Source of the DNA: DATAUD01 sp036268455
GTDB lineage: Bacteria; Verrucomicrobiota; Verrucomicrobiia; Limisphaerales; Palsa-1400
DNA: 64,000 bases
Direction of reading: 5' to 3'
Assembly: GCA_036268455.1 (NCBI GenBank)
Contig: DATAUD010000029.1
Span: forward strand, 56,404-120,403
Shown here: positions 35,518 through 43,689 of the stretch, one piece after another
Position numbering within the stretch: the first letter of the stretch is position 1
How the letters are laid out: the number at the start of each line of letters is the position of its first letter
Translations under genes and position numbers: made by a program
Notes under the pieces: model-generated
Seen by the model: only the letters and a program-made list of their open reading frames with translations
What the model was told of the DNA's origin: nothing
The model's database searches: none

Positions 35518-35611
35518 CCCTTTTCCATAGCGTATTTTTGGCCAAATGAAAAGAAAATTTGCCCTCGCGCCACTTGCGGACGACATTGGGAGAATCTAAA
35601 AGCAAACCCAG

Positions 35612-35935
35612 GTGTTTACTTTTAAAGGTTGGGGGAATTGGCCCGAACACGTGGCGTTAAATGTTATGGTGCAATTGTTAAAGCCGCATACAAAGAAATG
35701 GTTCGGCGCGGTGGCCAGGAGCAACGTCTGGCAAGCCGCCGTCACACTGGAGATCATCCAGTGGGCCAGGAATAAACGGGTTTGTTCGCTGTGTGGAAAG
35801 AAACCCGCGCGCGATTATCGGCTCACCAAATACTGCTTCGGCCATCATCTTCCCGCCACGATGCGCCTATGCCGCGAATGTTTCGCGACTTACTGTTGCA
35901 TCCAGGGAGAAGAACCGCTCCCCATGCCCGCCTGA
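35612..35935 (+). CDS. Small Cys-rich, possibly zinc-binding protein
   Basis: 107 residues from GTG 35612; ATG 35666 (VQLLKPHTKK) gives a shorter 89-residue form. A CSLCGKKPARDY pair, a CFGHH segment and CRECFATYCC suggest one zinc site made of Cys and His. No family recognised. It is transcribed away from the ExeA-like gene and ends just before a tRNA-like fragment, at the edge of a patch of orphan genes. Confidence 0.5.
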   Translation: MFTFKGWGNWPEHVALNVMVQLLKPHTKKWFGAVARSNVWQAAVTLEIIQWARNKRVCSLCGKKPARDYRLTKYCFGHHLPATMRLCRECFATYCCIQGEEPLPMPA

Positions 35936-35952
35936 TCCGGGGAAAGTGTAGA

Positions 35953-35970
35953 GGCGGCGGGATTTGAACC
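35953..35970. other. tRNA T-arm-like fragment, possible attachment site
   Basis: GGCGGCGGGATTTGAACC differs at one of 18 positions from 38828-38845, the 3' part of the tRNA-Pro gene, and has the same orientation. On the minus strand it reads as a T-loop and 3' acceptor side, but no other tRNA half is present. Its last 12 bases and the next nine form a hairpin with 9-bp arms (35959-35967 and 35971-35979). Bounding a small patch of odd genes, it could be the far attachment site of a decayed element; T-arms are conserved, so chance or another tRNA source is possible. Confidence 0.4.
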
Positions 35971-36630
35971 TCAAATCCCTCCCGGCTCAAACCTGAATCG
36001 CTTTTCCGGAGGGATGAAGTTGAGCAAGCCGATCGCCCGACTACAAAACGAGATGCCGCAAGCCCGATCAGGAAAAAGTGTTCCTGCATCATCGACAAAC
36101 ACCTTCCGGCTTGTCATATCCAATCTGGCGCCCGCGCCATTTGGGAAAACTTCAAAAAGGTGGTTTAAGAACCGGCTCGGATCGTCATTCCACCGGACGA
36201 CATGGACTTCATAGCCGCCCACCGATTTCACCACATGATTGACACCAACCCCGGAAGGACCAAACAACAATTCCAGAACATCCACATCTGGCAATGTGGA
36301 ACCCAAGAGCGCCAGGGCGAATTTCCACTTTGTATCAACCGACCAGCAGAAAACACCGCACTTGTTGCTCCTCAAAATGTGTCGGCGCTCTCCAAATAAG
36401 CCGCCCTGAATCTCCTTCATGGCCAGCCGGGTTTCTTCTATTTCTTTTTCGCGTGCGATGCCGGCTTGCTCTCTCCGCGCGCGTTGCTCTTCCTCTAACT
36501 GCGCTTCGGTCTTGATGCCTGCGCAGACCTCGCACAAATGTTGCTCTGTGCGGTCGTTGATTTCACCGGAGCTATTGATAAACTTTTTGTGAACACGCGC
36601 TTCGCGTTCCTGGCACTTCTCGCACAGCAT
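35971..36630 (-). CDS. Protein with UvrB/UvrC (McsA-like) zinc-finger N-terminus
   Basis: 219 residues. The N-terminus has two CxxC pairs (MLCEKCQEREARVH and HLCEVCAG), the spacing of McsA/UVR-type zinc modules. A charged coiled coil follows (about 43-75, EEEQRARREQAGIAREKEIEE). The C-terminal two thirds (LPDVDVLELLFGPSGVGVN, VGGYEVHVVRWNDDPSRFLNHLF) match nothing recognised. No kinase partner (McsB) is nearby, so the McsA comparison covers only the zinc module. Its stop lies in the hairpin of the tRNA-like fragment. Confidence 0.6.
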   Translation of the reverse strand: MLCEKCQEREARVHKKFINSSGEINDRTEQHLCEVCAGIKTEAQLEEEQRARREQAGIAREKEIEETRLAMKEIQGGLFGERRHILRSNKCGVFCWSVDTKWKFALALLGSTLPDVDVLELLFGPSGVGVNHVVKSVGGYEVHVVRWNDDPSRFLNHLFEVFPNGAGARLDMTSRKVFVDDAGTLFPDRACGISFCSRAIGLLNFIPPEKRFRFEPGGI

Positions 36631-36708
36631 GACCTAAAGGATGGGTCTGCCTACGCAGCTTGTCAATTCGGTGAGTGCAACGGCGGTCCCTTCGCTTGGC
36701 GCTCACGA

Positions 36709-36927
36709 TTATGCCAGAACGGCTTTGTTCTCCTTTAGATATTCTTCAATCGTTTTTATGCAATTGCAGGAGTGTGGGACGCGGACGGCGGCGGGCTTGC
36801 CCAATTTGTAATGCACCAGCAATTTGCCAACCATGACCACTTGAAGGTGCGCGTCCGCCATGTGCCAAAGTTGGCCGGCTTTCAAGGGTTCTTGGCGAAT
36901 GCGGCGCGTAGATGGGCTTTTATTCAT
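36709..36927 (-). CDS. Small conserved-looking protein of unknown function
   Basis: 72 residues from ATG 36927. The sequence LKAGQLWHMADAHLQVVMVGKLLVHYKL followed by KTIEEYLKENKAVL has the look of a compact beta barrel with a terminal helix, a type often met in verrucomicrobial genomes without assigned function. A single CNC stretch precedes the terminal helix. No operon partner. Confidence 0.6.
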   Translation of the reverse strand: MNKSPSTRRIRQEPLKAGQLWHMADAHLQVVMVGKLLVHYKLGKPAAVRVPHSCNCIKTIEEYLKENKAVLA

Positions 36928-37043
36928 GGCCCACCCTGCGCCTTAAATTTCGAGTAAGCGAGCTAAATCGCGATCTTTAGAGAAGTGGATTTGGAGGAAA
37001 GTTGCTGATTGCCAATGCTTCTGCTTTCTGCCACAAAACTGCC

Positions 37044-37501
37044 ATGACCCTTTCGCGGAACATAGTCGCTATGATGATTTCGGTACTCTGCGGAATTCCG
37101 ACCGGGTGCGGCAGCCTTCCAAAATTCCAAGTGGACATTGATTCAGACCCGCAAGGCGTGAGGGTTGAGGTCAATAATGATTACGTTGGCAAAACCCCGA
37201 CCACATATACGATTGTCGGCAACTCCGACCGGTCGTTTAATGGCAATTGGGTGCAGGGCGGCATGATTGAATTCGTCGCGCGATCAGGTGGGCGGGACGT
37301 GACAACAGCTACGTAATCCGCCCGAACGGCCAAGTCGAATTCGTCGGCCCTCAACTCGCCAAAGTGAAAAAGCCCGACCGCGTGGATGACCGCTCCTTTT
37401 ACATGAACATCGTGATGAACGCCCTGGCGAAGGAGGGTTACGAGTTTGCCGGGATTTCAAACGATGACATTATCATGAAAAGAGCCGTGCCCCATCAGTG
37501 A
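37044..37501 (+). pseudogene. Frameshifted lipoprotein with PEGA-like domain
   Basis: From ATG 37044 the first frame encodes a lipoprotein signal ending in lipobox PTGC, then VDIDSDPQGVRVEVNNDYVGKTP, a PEGA-like repeat, and GNWVQGGMIEFVA, before stopping at 37316. The next frame over continues with matching composition from about 37290 (SYVIRPNGQVEFVGPQ, FYMNIVMNALAKEGYEFAGIS) and ends at TGA 37499-37501. The switch lies between about 37275 and 37312. Together the two pieces would make a protein of about 150 residues. Either a real frameshift or a sequencing error. Confidence 0.6.
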
Positions 37502-37761
37502 AGCACGGCTTCCCCGCTTGTTTCCCAAGGAGTTATGAAGCGGGAATTTTCCCCACGCCTCGTTGAACCGTAAAACATGTCGCCCATTCCCGGTTCGCCA
37601 GACAACGTGCCGCCGTCTGGGCTTGGCGCGGCGCTCTTGATCGAATCTGAAGACTCCTTTTCTCCAGCCGGATCGTCCCCTGACAACCCACCTCGCGGAA
37701 GCCATACCGGGTGGCTGCCTTGATTTTCTTACGTGTCGGGTTCAGGCTTGGATCGCCGTTT

Positions 37762-37944
37762 ATGGCCCAAGAGCGAAAGAAAAGGCCATCTGCTCCGCGA
37801 GTTTGCCCTGTCTGCAAAGGGACAGGATTAGACAAGGCATCACATCGCTATATAACTGGCGGGCACGATGATCGTACTTGCAAGCGATGCAACGGTGAAT
37901 GCTTCATTGATGACCAATTCTCTGGTCCTCAGAATTCAAATTGA
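37762..37944 (+). CDS. Very small DnaJ-type zinc-ribbon protein
   Basis: 60 residues from ATG 37762; the frame is open back to 37711. It contains CPVCKGTG and CKRCNGEC, two CxxCxGx knuckles of the kind found in the DnaJ cysteine-rich region, separated by SHRYITGGHDDRT. No J domain or other DnaJ part is present. Coding status is supported mainly by the motif spacing. It sits in the same patch of small orphan genes; 37502-37761 before it holds nothing recognisable. Confidence 0.4.
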   Translation: MAQERKKRPSAPRVCPVCKGTGLDKASHRYITGGHDDRTCKRCNGECFIDDQFSGPQNSN

Positions 37945-38010
37945 TACATCACCAAATAAAATGCGCTTTGGACGCCGTGCAGGCTTCGATTGTAGTGGAT
38001 GCGGAACTCA

Positions 38011-38799
38011 TTATCCGCGCTCCAAATATTGCCCCGGCGACGCGAAGTATCTCATGGAATGCATAGGACGTCCCATAGCGGGCGTTTCTCGGGCGAGAAT
38101 TGGGAATGGACAGGGGGGAGGCGGCGGAGACTTTGCCCAGTATGGCACCCAATAATCGTATTGTGAGCTTGGCTTTGCCCCGACCAATTGAATTTCATCC
38201 GGTCGGAATGCGGCGTGCCATACAACATTCCACCCGGGCGTTAATCCTTGTAGATGTGTCAGGCCGTCCTTTCGGATGGGTACCGCTTCCCACCCAAAAT
38301 CGCCAACCTTGAGTTCCGCTCCAGCAAGCTTAACAACGCCAGATTTGTCACCTGGTAGCGCCACCACGCGGTAAATGGACCGATATTTTTCCTTCAATTC
38401 TCGCAAACGCGCCTTATTTCGACGCCACATCCAGCGATACCACAATACCACGAGACCTGCGCTAGCCACGACAGCAATTCCCGCTGCGACAATTCCCCAG
38501 CCACGGCCATAGCGCTTGGCAATCGACTCTTCAGCAACCATAGCCATCAACATAATGAACGTCACTGCCAGTAGTTCAATGAGCGTGTAGGCGCGTTGCC
38601 GACACCGTGAACCGGGCTTCGTTCTGATGGTATCGGTCGAACTCAAGGCTTTGCCGACCGCACTCCCAATCCGATGTGTTGAGCGGAAAAAGCGAAAGGA
38701 CATGAGAACGGACATAATCAGCCGCAAATAAGAGGATACAAGATCGAAAACTGGCAAAGAGGCGGCAAATTGACCATTCATTTGGCTCATCAAATCCAA
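38011..38799 (-). CDS. Membrane protein with prepilin-like leader, function unknown
   Basis: 262 residues at most (TTG 38799 or ATG 38790; ATGs further in, such as the one before SFRFFRSTHRIG, are possible). Near residue 70 is QRAYTLIELLAVTFIMLMAM, a type IV prepilin-like cleavage motif with Glu5, followed by a second helix (WGIVAAGIAVVASAGLVVLWYRW). The soluble end includes YRVVALPGDKSGVVKLAGAELKVGDFGWEAVPI and a Pro run. If processed it would be a pseudopilin with an unusual second helix; otherwise a two-helix membrane protein. It ends the patch of orphan genes next to tRNA-Pro. Confidence 0.55.
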   Translation of the reverse strand: MDLMSQMNGQFAASLPVFDLVSSYLRLIMSVLMSFRFFRSTHRIGSAVGKALSSTDTIRTKPGSRCRQRAYTLIELLAVTFIMLMAMVAEESIAKRYGRGWGIVAAGIAVVASAGLVVLWYRWMWRRNKARLRELKEKYRSIYRVVALPGDKSGVVKLAGAELKVGDFGWEAVPIRKDGLTHLQGLTPGWNVVWHAAFRPDEIQLVGAKPSSQYDYWVPYWAKSPPPPPCPFPILARETPAMGRPMHSMRYFASPGQYLERG

Positions 38800-38820
38800 C
38801 CTAAGCCAGTGATAATGAAA

Positions 38821-38897
38821 TGGTCGGGGCGGTGGGATTTGAACCCACGACCTCTTGGTCCCGAACCAAGCGCGCTACCAAGCTACGCTACGCCCCG
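38821..38897 (-). tRNA. tRNA-Pro (anticodon CGG), with encoded CCA
   Basis: Read on the minus strand, a 7-bp acceptor stem CGGGGCG/CGCCCCG, a D arm (TAGC...GCGC), an anticodon stem CTTGG/CCAAG with loop TTCGGGA, and a T arm GTGGG-TTCAAAT-CCCAC give a complete cloverleaf of 77 nt including the genomic CCA. The anticodon CGG reads proline CCG codons. Confidence 0.95.
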
Positions 38898-38963
38898 ACA
38901 CAACCATTACCAAGCCGCTACAATACTCCCCGCTGAAAAGGCGAAGCAAGCAGTTTCGGCGAC

Positions 38964-40601
38964 TCATTTCGTCGCCTTCAATTTTCGATAATGGCGAATC
39001 AGGGTGTTCGTCGAACTGTCGTGTTTGAGTTTGGGCGGCGTTTTGCTTTCAAGTTCCGGCACGATTCGCTGGGCGAGCACTTTGCCCAGTTCAACGCCCC
39101 ATTGGTCAAACGAATCAATGTTCCAAATCACCCCTTGCGTGAAGACGCTGTGTTCGTAAAGCGCGACAAGCTTTCCGAGCGCTTCCGGCGTCAGCCGCTC
39201 GGCAAGAATCACGTTTGACGGCCGGTTCCCTTCGAACACACGATGCGCCACCAGCACGCTCGGCGTTTTCTCGGCTTTGACTTCCTCCGGCGTTTTGCCA
39301 AAGGCCAGCGCCTCGGATTGCGCAAAGACGTTTGCCAGGAGAATATCGTGGTGGCGACCAAGCGGGGTGAGGGCATGGCCAAATGCGATAAAATCACACG
39401 GGATCAGCCTCGTTCCCTGGTGAATCAATTGGTAGAATGAGTGCTGGCCGTTGGTGCCGGGTTCGCCCCAGTAAACCGGCCCTGTCTGGTAATTCACACT
39501 TTTTCCATCGAGTGTGACGTGTTTGCCATTGCTCTCCATTGTCAGTTGTTGCAGATATGCGGGAAATCGCTTCAGGTACTGTTCGTACGGCAAAACCGCG
39601 ACCGTGTTTGCGCCAAAAAAGTCGTTGTTCCAAACCGAGAGAAGCCCCATGAGCGCGGGGATGTTTTTCTCGAATGGCGTCGTGCGAAAATGCTCGTCCA
39701 TGGCGTGAAAGCCTTTCAGCATTGCGCGGAAATTCTCCGGCCCAATGGCCAGCATTGTCGAAAGACCGATGGCCGAGTCCATCGAGTAGCGTCCTCCCAC
39801 CCAATCCCAGAAGCCGAACATATTCGCCGTATCAATGCCGAACGCAGAGACTTTTTCCGAGTTGGTGGATACCGCGACAAAATGTTTGGCGACAGCTTTG
39901 GCGTCGCCTCCGAGCCCGTTCAGCAGCCAATCGCGGGCGCTCTGCGCGTTCGTCATTGTCTCCAGCGTGGTGAAGGTTTTTGACGAAACGATGAAGAGCG
40001 TTTCCGCGGGGTCCAGGTCGCGGGTCGCCTCTACGAAATCAATGCCGTCCACATTCGAGACGAAACGGAATGTCATTGCGCGCTCGCTGTAATGCTTGAG
40101 CGCTTCGTATGCCATTACGGGGCCGAGGTCCGAACCGCCGATGCCAATGTTGATGACGTTCTTGATGCGTTTGCCGGTGTGGCCCTTCCATGCGCCGCTT
40201 CGGACGCGATTTGAAAACTCGGCCATCTTGTCGAGCACGGCGTGGACTTCAGTGACGACATTTTTCCCATCGACGGTGATGGTAGCGCCTTTCGGCGCGC
40301 GCAACGCGACGTGCAGGACGGCGCGATTTTCGGTGATGTTGATTTTCTCTCCGCTGAACATGGCGGCAATCCGGTCTTTCAGGCCGGATTCTTTCGCCAG
40401 TTGGACGAGCAGTTTGACGGTCTGATCGGTGATGCGGTTCTTCGAGTAATCGAGGTAAAGGCCCGCAGCGTTGATCGTCAAACGTTCGCCGCGTTTTGGG
40501 TCGTTGGCGAACAGCGCGCGGAGGTGCAGCTTTTGAATTTTCTTGTGATGGGCGGCGAGGAGTTTCCAGGCCGGGCGCTGGGTCAGTGGTTTGGTGCTCA
40601 T
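38964..40601 (-). CDS. pgi: Glucose-6-phosphate isomerase
   Basis: 545 residues from ATG 40601; the frame is open to 40679 but the family start is MSTKPLTQRPAWKLL. It interconverts glucose-6-phosphate and fructose-6-phosphate in the cytoplasm. The PGI signatures are present: VINIGIGGSDLGPVMAYEAL, the FIVSSKTFTTLETM phosphate-binding loop, GGRYSMDSAIGLS, and near the C-terminus FDQWGVELGKVLAQ followed by a conserved Lys. Length fits the roughly 550-residue bacterial/eukaryotic class. The start is back to back with the acyl-CoA-ligase gene, leaving a 97-bp shared promoter region. Confidence 0.97.
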   Translation of the reverse strand: MSTKPLTQRPAWKLLAAHHKKIQKLHLRALFANDPKRGERLTINAAGLYLDYSKNRITDQTVKLLVQLAKESGLKDRIAAMFSGEKINITENRAVLHVALRAPKGATITVDGKNVVTEVHAVLDKMAEFSNRVRSGAWKGHTGKRIKNVINIGIGGSDLGPVMAYEALKHYSERAMTFRFVSNVDGIDFVEATRDLDPAETLFIVSSKTFTTLETMTNAQSARDWLLNGLGGDAKAVAKHFVAVSTNSEKVSAFGIDTANMFGFWDWVGGRYSMDSAIGLSTMLAIGPENFRAMLKGFHAMDEHFRTTPFEKNIPALMGLLSVWNNDFFGANTVAVLPYEQYLKRFPAYLQQLTMESNGKHVTLDGKSVNYQTGPVYWGEPGTNGQHSFYQLIHQGTRLIPCDFIAFGHALTPLGRHHDILLANVFAQSEALAFGKTPEEVKAEKTPSVLVAHRVFEGNRPSNVILAERLTPEALGKLVALYEHSVFTQGVIWNIDSFDQWGVELGKVLAQRIVPELESKTPPKLKHDSSTNTLIRHYRKLKATK

Positions 40602-40698
40602 AATCTGCTGGACGGATTCCAACGGAATCGCCGGTTCGGCGCAAGCTGATAAATTTCTTTTAAATTCCGCGTTCCGCACCTTAACTTCCTTAACTCAA

Positions 40699-42144
40699 AT
40701 GAATCTCGCACTTGCTTTTGGACAATCGGCGCGCGAAAACCCCTCCAAGACCGCCCTTTTTTGGGGCGACACCCAATTCTCCTACCGGCAATTCTGGTCG
40801 CAAATCGTCGCCGCCGCCAAACGGCTCAAGTCGGATTTCGGCGTCCGGCCCGGCGACCGCGTCGGAGTCTGGCTGCAAAATTGCCCGGAATTTGTGCCCG
40901 CGATTTTTGGGATCTGGCAAGCGGGCGCAATCGTCGTGCCCATCAACCATTTCCTCAAACCAGCGGAGGTCGAGTTCATCCTTTCGGACGCGGGAATCAA
41001 TGTCCTCATTCTCGACAAGGAAGATTTCAACCATCCGAAGGTGAAGCTGTTCCGCATCGGGACCTTGGGCAGCGCCGAGTATGAATCGGAAGCCAATTGT
41101 GATGTCGCGGAAGAGTCGCTGGCGCTGATCATCTACACGTCGGGAACGACGGGACATCCCAAAGGCGCCATGCTTTCGCACGCGAACATACTGTCGAACG
41201 TCGCGAGTTGCAAAGTCGAACTCCTGGCGGTGGGAGAAGACCGGTTTGTTGTGCTGCTGCCGATGTTCCACAGTTTCATGCTGACCGTCGGGGTACTGTT
41301 GCCGATGCTCATCGGCGGTTCGATTGTCCTCATCAAGACGCTGCACCCGCCCAAGAACATAATTGCGGAGATCATTCAACATCGCGCAACGCTCCTGCCG
41401 GCGGTGCCGCAATTCTTCCGCGCCTTGGCGCAATCCCCCCTGCCGCCGGAATCACCGTTGCGCCTTTGCATTAGCGGGGGCGCTCCGTTGCCGGCGGAAA
41501 CTTTGCGGGAATTCACCGCGCGATTTCCCATTCCGCTCCTCGAAGGCTATGGATTAAGCGAGGCAAGCCCTGTGGTTTCATTTACGCCCATACGCGGTCC
41601 GTGGAAAGCGGGTTCCATCGGCCGTCCAATCACCGATGTCGAAGTGACCATTCAAAACGACGCCGGGGAGATTTTGCCCGCGCGCCAAATCGGCGAGCTT
41701 TGCGTGCGCGGTCCGAACGTCATGCAAGGCTACTGGAACCTTCCCGCCGAAACCGCCAACGCCCTGCGCGGCGGATGGCTTTTGACGGGCGACATTGGAT
41801 ACGTGGACGAGGACGGATATTTTTATATCACCGATCGCAAGAAGGACATGCTCCTGGTTAATGGGATCAACGTGTATCCGCGTGAAGTCGAGGAGGTAAT
41901 CTATCAATTCCCCGGGGTTAAGGAGGCGGCAGTGATAGGAATTCCGGATTCCCGGAGAGGCGAGCAACCCCTCGCGTTTATTGCGAGCCAAGAGGGTATC
42001 ACGTTGGATGAGAAGGCGTTGCATGAGTTTCTCCGAGAGCGTTTGGCGGATTATAAAGTGCCGCGCCGGTTGGTTTTTCTCCCGACATTGCCCCGGAATG
42101 CGACCGGCAAAGTGCTAAAAAACGAGCTTAGAAAGCTCAAATAG
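40699..42144 (+). CDS. AMP-forming acyl-CoA synthetase-like enzyme
   Basis: 481 residues from ATG 40699. Adenylate-forming motifs: A3 IIYTSGTTGHPKGAMLSH, A5 EGYGLSEASPVVS, A7 LLTGDIGYVDEDGYFYITDRKKD and the C-terminal hinge plus catalytic Lys in LPRNATGKVLKNELRK. Compared with long-chain fatty-acid CoA ligases the protein is short, with a reduced stretch around residues 110-140. It probably activates a carboxylic acid, perhaps a fatty acid, to its CoA ester. No operon partner gives the substrate; pgi lies divergent to it. Confidence 0.88.
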   Translation: MNLALAFGQSARENPSKTALFWGDTQFSYRQFWSQIVAAAKRLKSDFGVRPGDRVGVWLQNCPEFVPAIFGIWQAGAIVVPINHFLKPAEVEFILSDAGINVLILDKEDFNHPKVKLFRIGTLGSAEYESEANCDVAEESLALIIYTSGTTGHPKGAMLSHANILSNVASCKVELLAVGEDRFVVLLPMFHSFMLTVGVLLPMLIGGSIVLIKTLHPPKNIIAEIIQHRATLLPAVPQFFRALAQSPLPPESPLRLCISGGAPLPAETLREFTARFPIPLLEGYGLSEASPVVSFTPIRGPWKAGSIGRPITDVEVTIQNDAGEILPARQIGELCVRGPNVMQGYWNLPAETANALRGGWLLTGDIGYVDEDGYFYITDRKKDMLLVNGINVYPREVEEVIYQFPGVKEAAVIGIPDSRRGEQPLAFIASQEGITLDEKALHEFLRERLADYKVPRRLVFLPTLPRNATGKVLKNELRKLK

Positions 42145-42286
42145 GGGTTTTTGCATCATACGTCTTTATTACAAAGCACTTACGTCAAAAACGGACTTTT
42201 ACGAGTTGACGGTGGCGGCAACCGCCCCCTAGACTATTAGACCTGCGAGAAACCTGCCGGAAGCGGTTTTCTCCCAGTCCAATTTT

Positions 42287-42508
42287 ATGGCTGAAGGATA
42301 TTGTGTTAAGTGCAAAGCAAAGAAAGAAATAGTCGAGGCCGTCGAGGAAGTGATGAAGAACGGAAGGAAAGCGATCAAGGGGAAATGTCCCACTTGTGGC
42401 GTCGTCATGTTTAAAATTCTTGGTGGCAAAGCGACCGTTGCCGCTGCTCCCGCCGCGCCCGCCGCCGCCGGGCCTGCCCCAGCGCCCAAAGCCAACCAAC
42501 CGAGCTGA
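42287..42508 (+). CDS. Small zinc-ribbon protein, DUF5679-like
   Basis: 73 residues. GYCVKCKAKKEIVEA and GKCPTCGVVMFKI form a two-knuckle zinc ribbon of the DUF5679 type (residues 5-47), followed by an Ala/Pro tail. Function unknown; relatives occur as lone small proteins or appended to DNA topoisomerases. It starts 8 bp ahead of the NDK gene's region and is probably co-transcribed with it. Confidence 0.8.
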   Translation: MAEGYCVKCKAKKEIVEAVEEVMKNGRKAIKGKCPTCGVVMFKILGGKATVAAAPAAPAAAGPAPAPKANQPS

Positions 42509-42516
42509 CTTTCCCT

Positions 42517-43689
42517 ATGTCCCAACAACTGGCTTACGTCATCATCACTCCCTATACGCTTCACAAATCCCGCACTGGCGGGATTCTGGCGCGTCTCATC
42601 ACTCGCACCGGCCTGGAACTTGCCGCTGCGCGAATGTTCGCTCCCAGCAACGAATTGGTGCAGCAGTATTCCGACGTCATCATTTCCGCGGCGGACCCGC
42701 AGGATAGGCGGATCCAGGAATTGATCCGCGACTATATCCTGCGCAACCTTGCGCCGGACCCGAAAACCAAACGTTCGCGCCGCGCCATGATGCTCCTGTT
42801 CCGCGGCGAGGAAGCGGTGCGGAAGGTTCGTTCCGTCATTGGCAACATTTCCGCCCATCGTCGCGGCGGTGAATCTATCCGGGACACTTACGGCGACCTG
42901 GTTTTGGACGAACACGAGCAAGTGCGCTATTTCGAGCCGGCCGTGCTGGCCGCTCCGACCCCCGAGGAAGCCGCGATCAAGCTCAAGCTCTGGGCGCGCT
43001 TTTCAGACGCCGATGGAGGCATTGTCAACAACACCCTTTCGTATGAGCCGGGCGAAAACCCGCAACGCACGCTGGTGCTGATCAAGCCGGACAACTTTCG
43101 TTTTGCCACGGGGCGTCCGGGCAACGTCATTGATTTTCTTTCCCGCACAGGGCTTTTCATCGTGGGCATCAAAGTTCACCGGATGAGCGTTGCAGAGGCG
43201 GCGGAGTTTTACGGGCCGGTGCGCGAAGTATTGCGAACCAAGCTCAAGGAGGTGGTCGCCTCGCGGGCAAAGGGCGTGCTGGAAAAAGAGTTCGGCTTCA
43301 AAATCCCGGCGGCGGAGGAAAGGCAAATCGGCGAACTGCTGGGACCGGCGTTCGGAGACAATCAGTTCGACAACATCGTCAAATTCATGTCCGGTCGTTC
43401 CCCCGGGGAAGTCGATGCCGCTTTGGCTCGCCAGCCCGGGACTGAAAAGTGCATTGCGCTGATTTACGAGGGCGTCGAGGCCATCGGCAAGATTCGCGAT
43501 GTCCTTGGTCCGACCGATCCCTCCAAGGCGCCGCCCGGGTCAATCCGGCGCGAATTTGGTTCGACGATCATGGTCAACGCCGCGCACGCCAGTGATTCAG
43601 TGGAGAGCGCCCAGCGCGAAATGAAAATCGTCAACGTCGGCGAAAATAATTTCCGCGCCGTGGTCGAAGAGGTTTACGGCAAAGTTTGA
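42517..43689 (+). CDS. Nucleoside diphosphate kinase-like protein with two NDK domains
   Basis: 390 residues, over twice the usual 140. The N-terminal half (about 1-150) has the fold pattern of NDK (AYVIITPYTLHKSRTGGILARLI, RRGGESIRDTYGDLVL) but no active-site NxxHxSDS motif. The C-terminal half (about 185-380) is complete: TLVLIKPDNFRFATGRPGNVI, SIRREFGSTIMVNAAHASDSVES with catalytic His357. An insertion of about 60 residues in the second domain (VLEKEFGFKIPAAEERQIGELL) is also unusual. It should transfer phosphate between nucleotides through one active site, the other half being structural or regulatory. Confidence 0.8.
   Translation: MSQQLAYVIITPYTLHKSRTGGILARLITRTGLELAAARMFAPSNELVQQYSDVIISAADPQDRRIQELIRDYILRNLAPDPKTKRSRRAMMLLFRGEEAVRKVRSVIGNISAHRRGGESIRDTYGDLVLDEHEQVRYFEPAVLAAPTPEEAAIKLKLWARFSDADGGIVNNTLSYEPGENPQRTLVLIKPDNFRFATGRPGNVIDFLSRTGLFIVGIKVHRMSVAEAAEFYGPVREVLRTKLKEVVASRAKGVLEKEFGFKIPAAEERQIGELLGPAFGDNQFDNIVKFMSGRSPGEVDAALARQPGTEKCIALIYEGVEAIGKIRDVLGPTDPSKAPPGSIRREFGSTIMVNAAHASDSVESAQREMKIVNVGENNFRAVVEEVYGKV

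Noticed and set aside
37502..37761. Minus-strand frames of 60-100 codons
   Set aside because: No motif, no start signal and overlapping alternatives in several frames; nothing supports a gene here.
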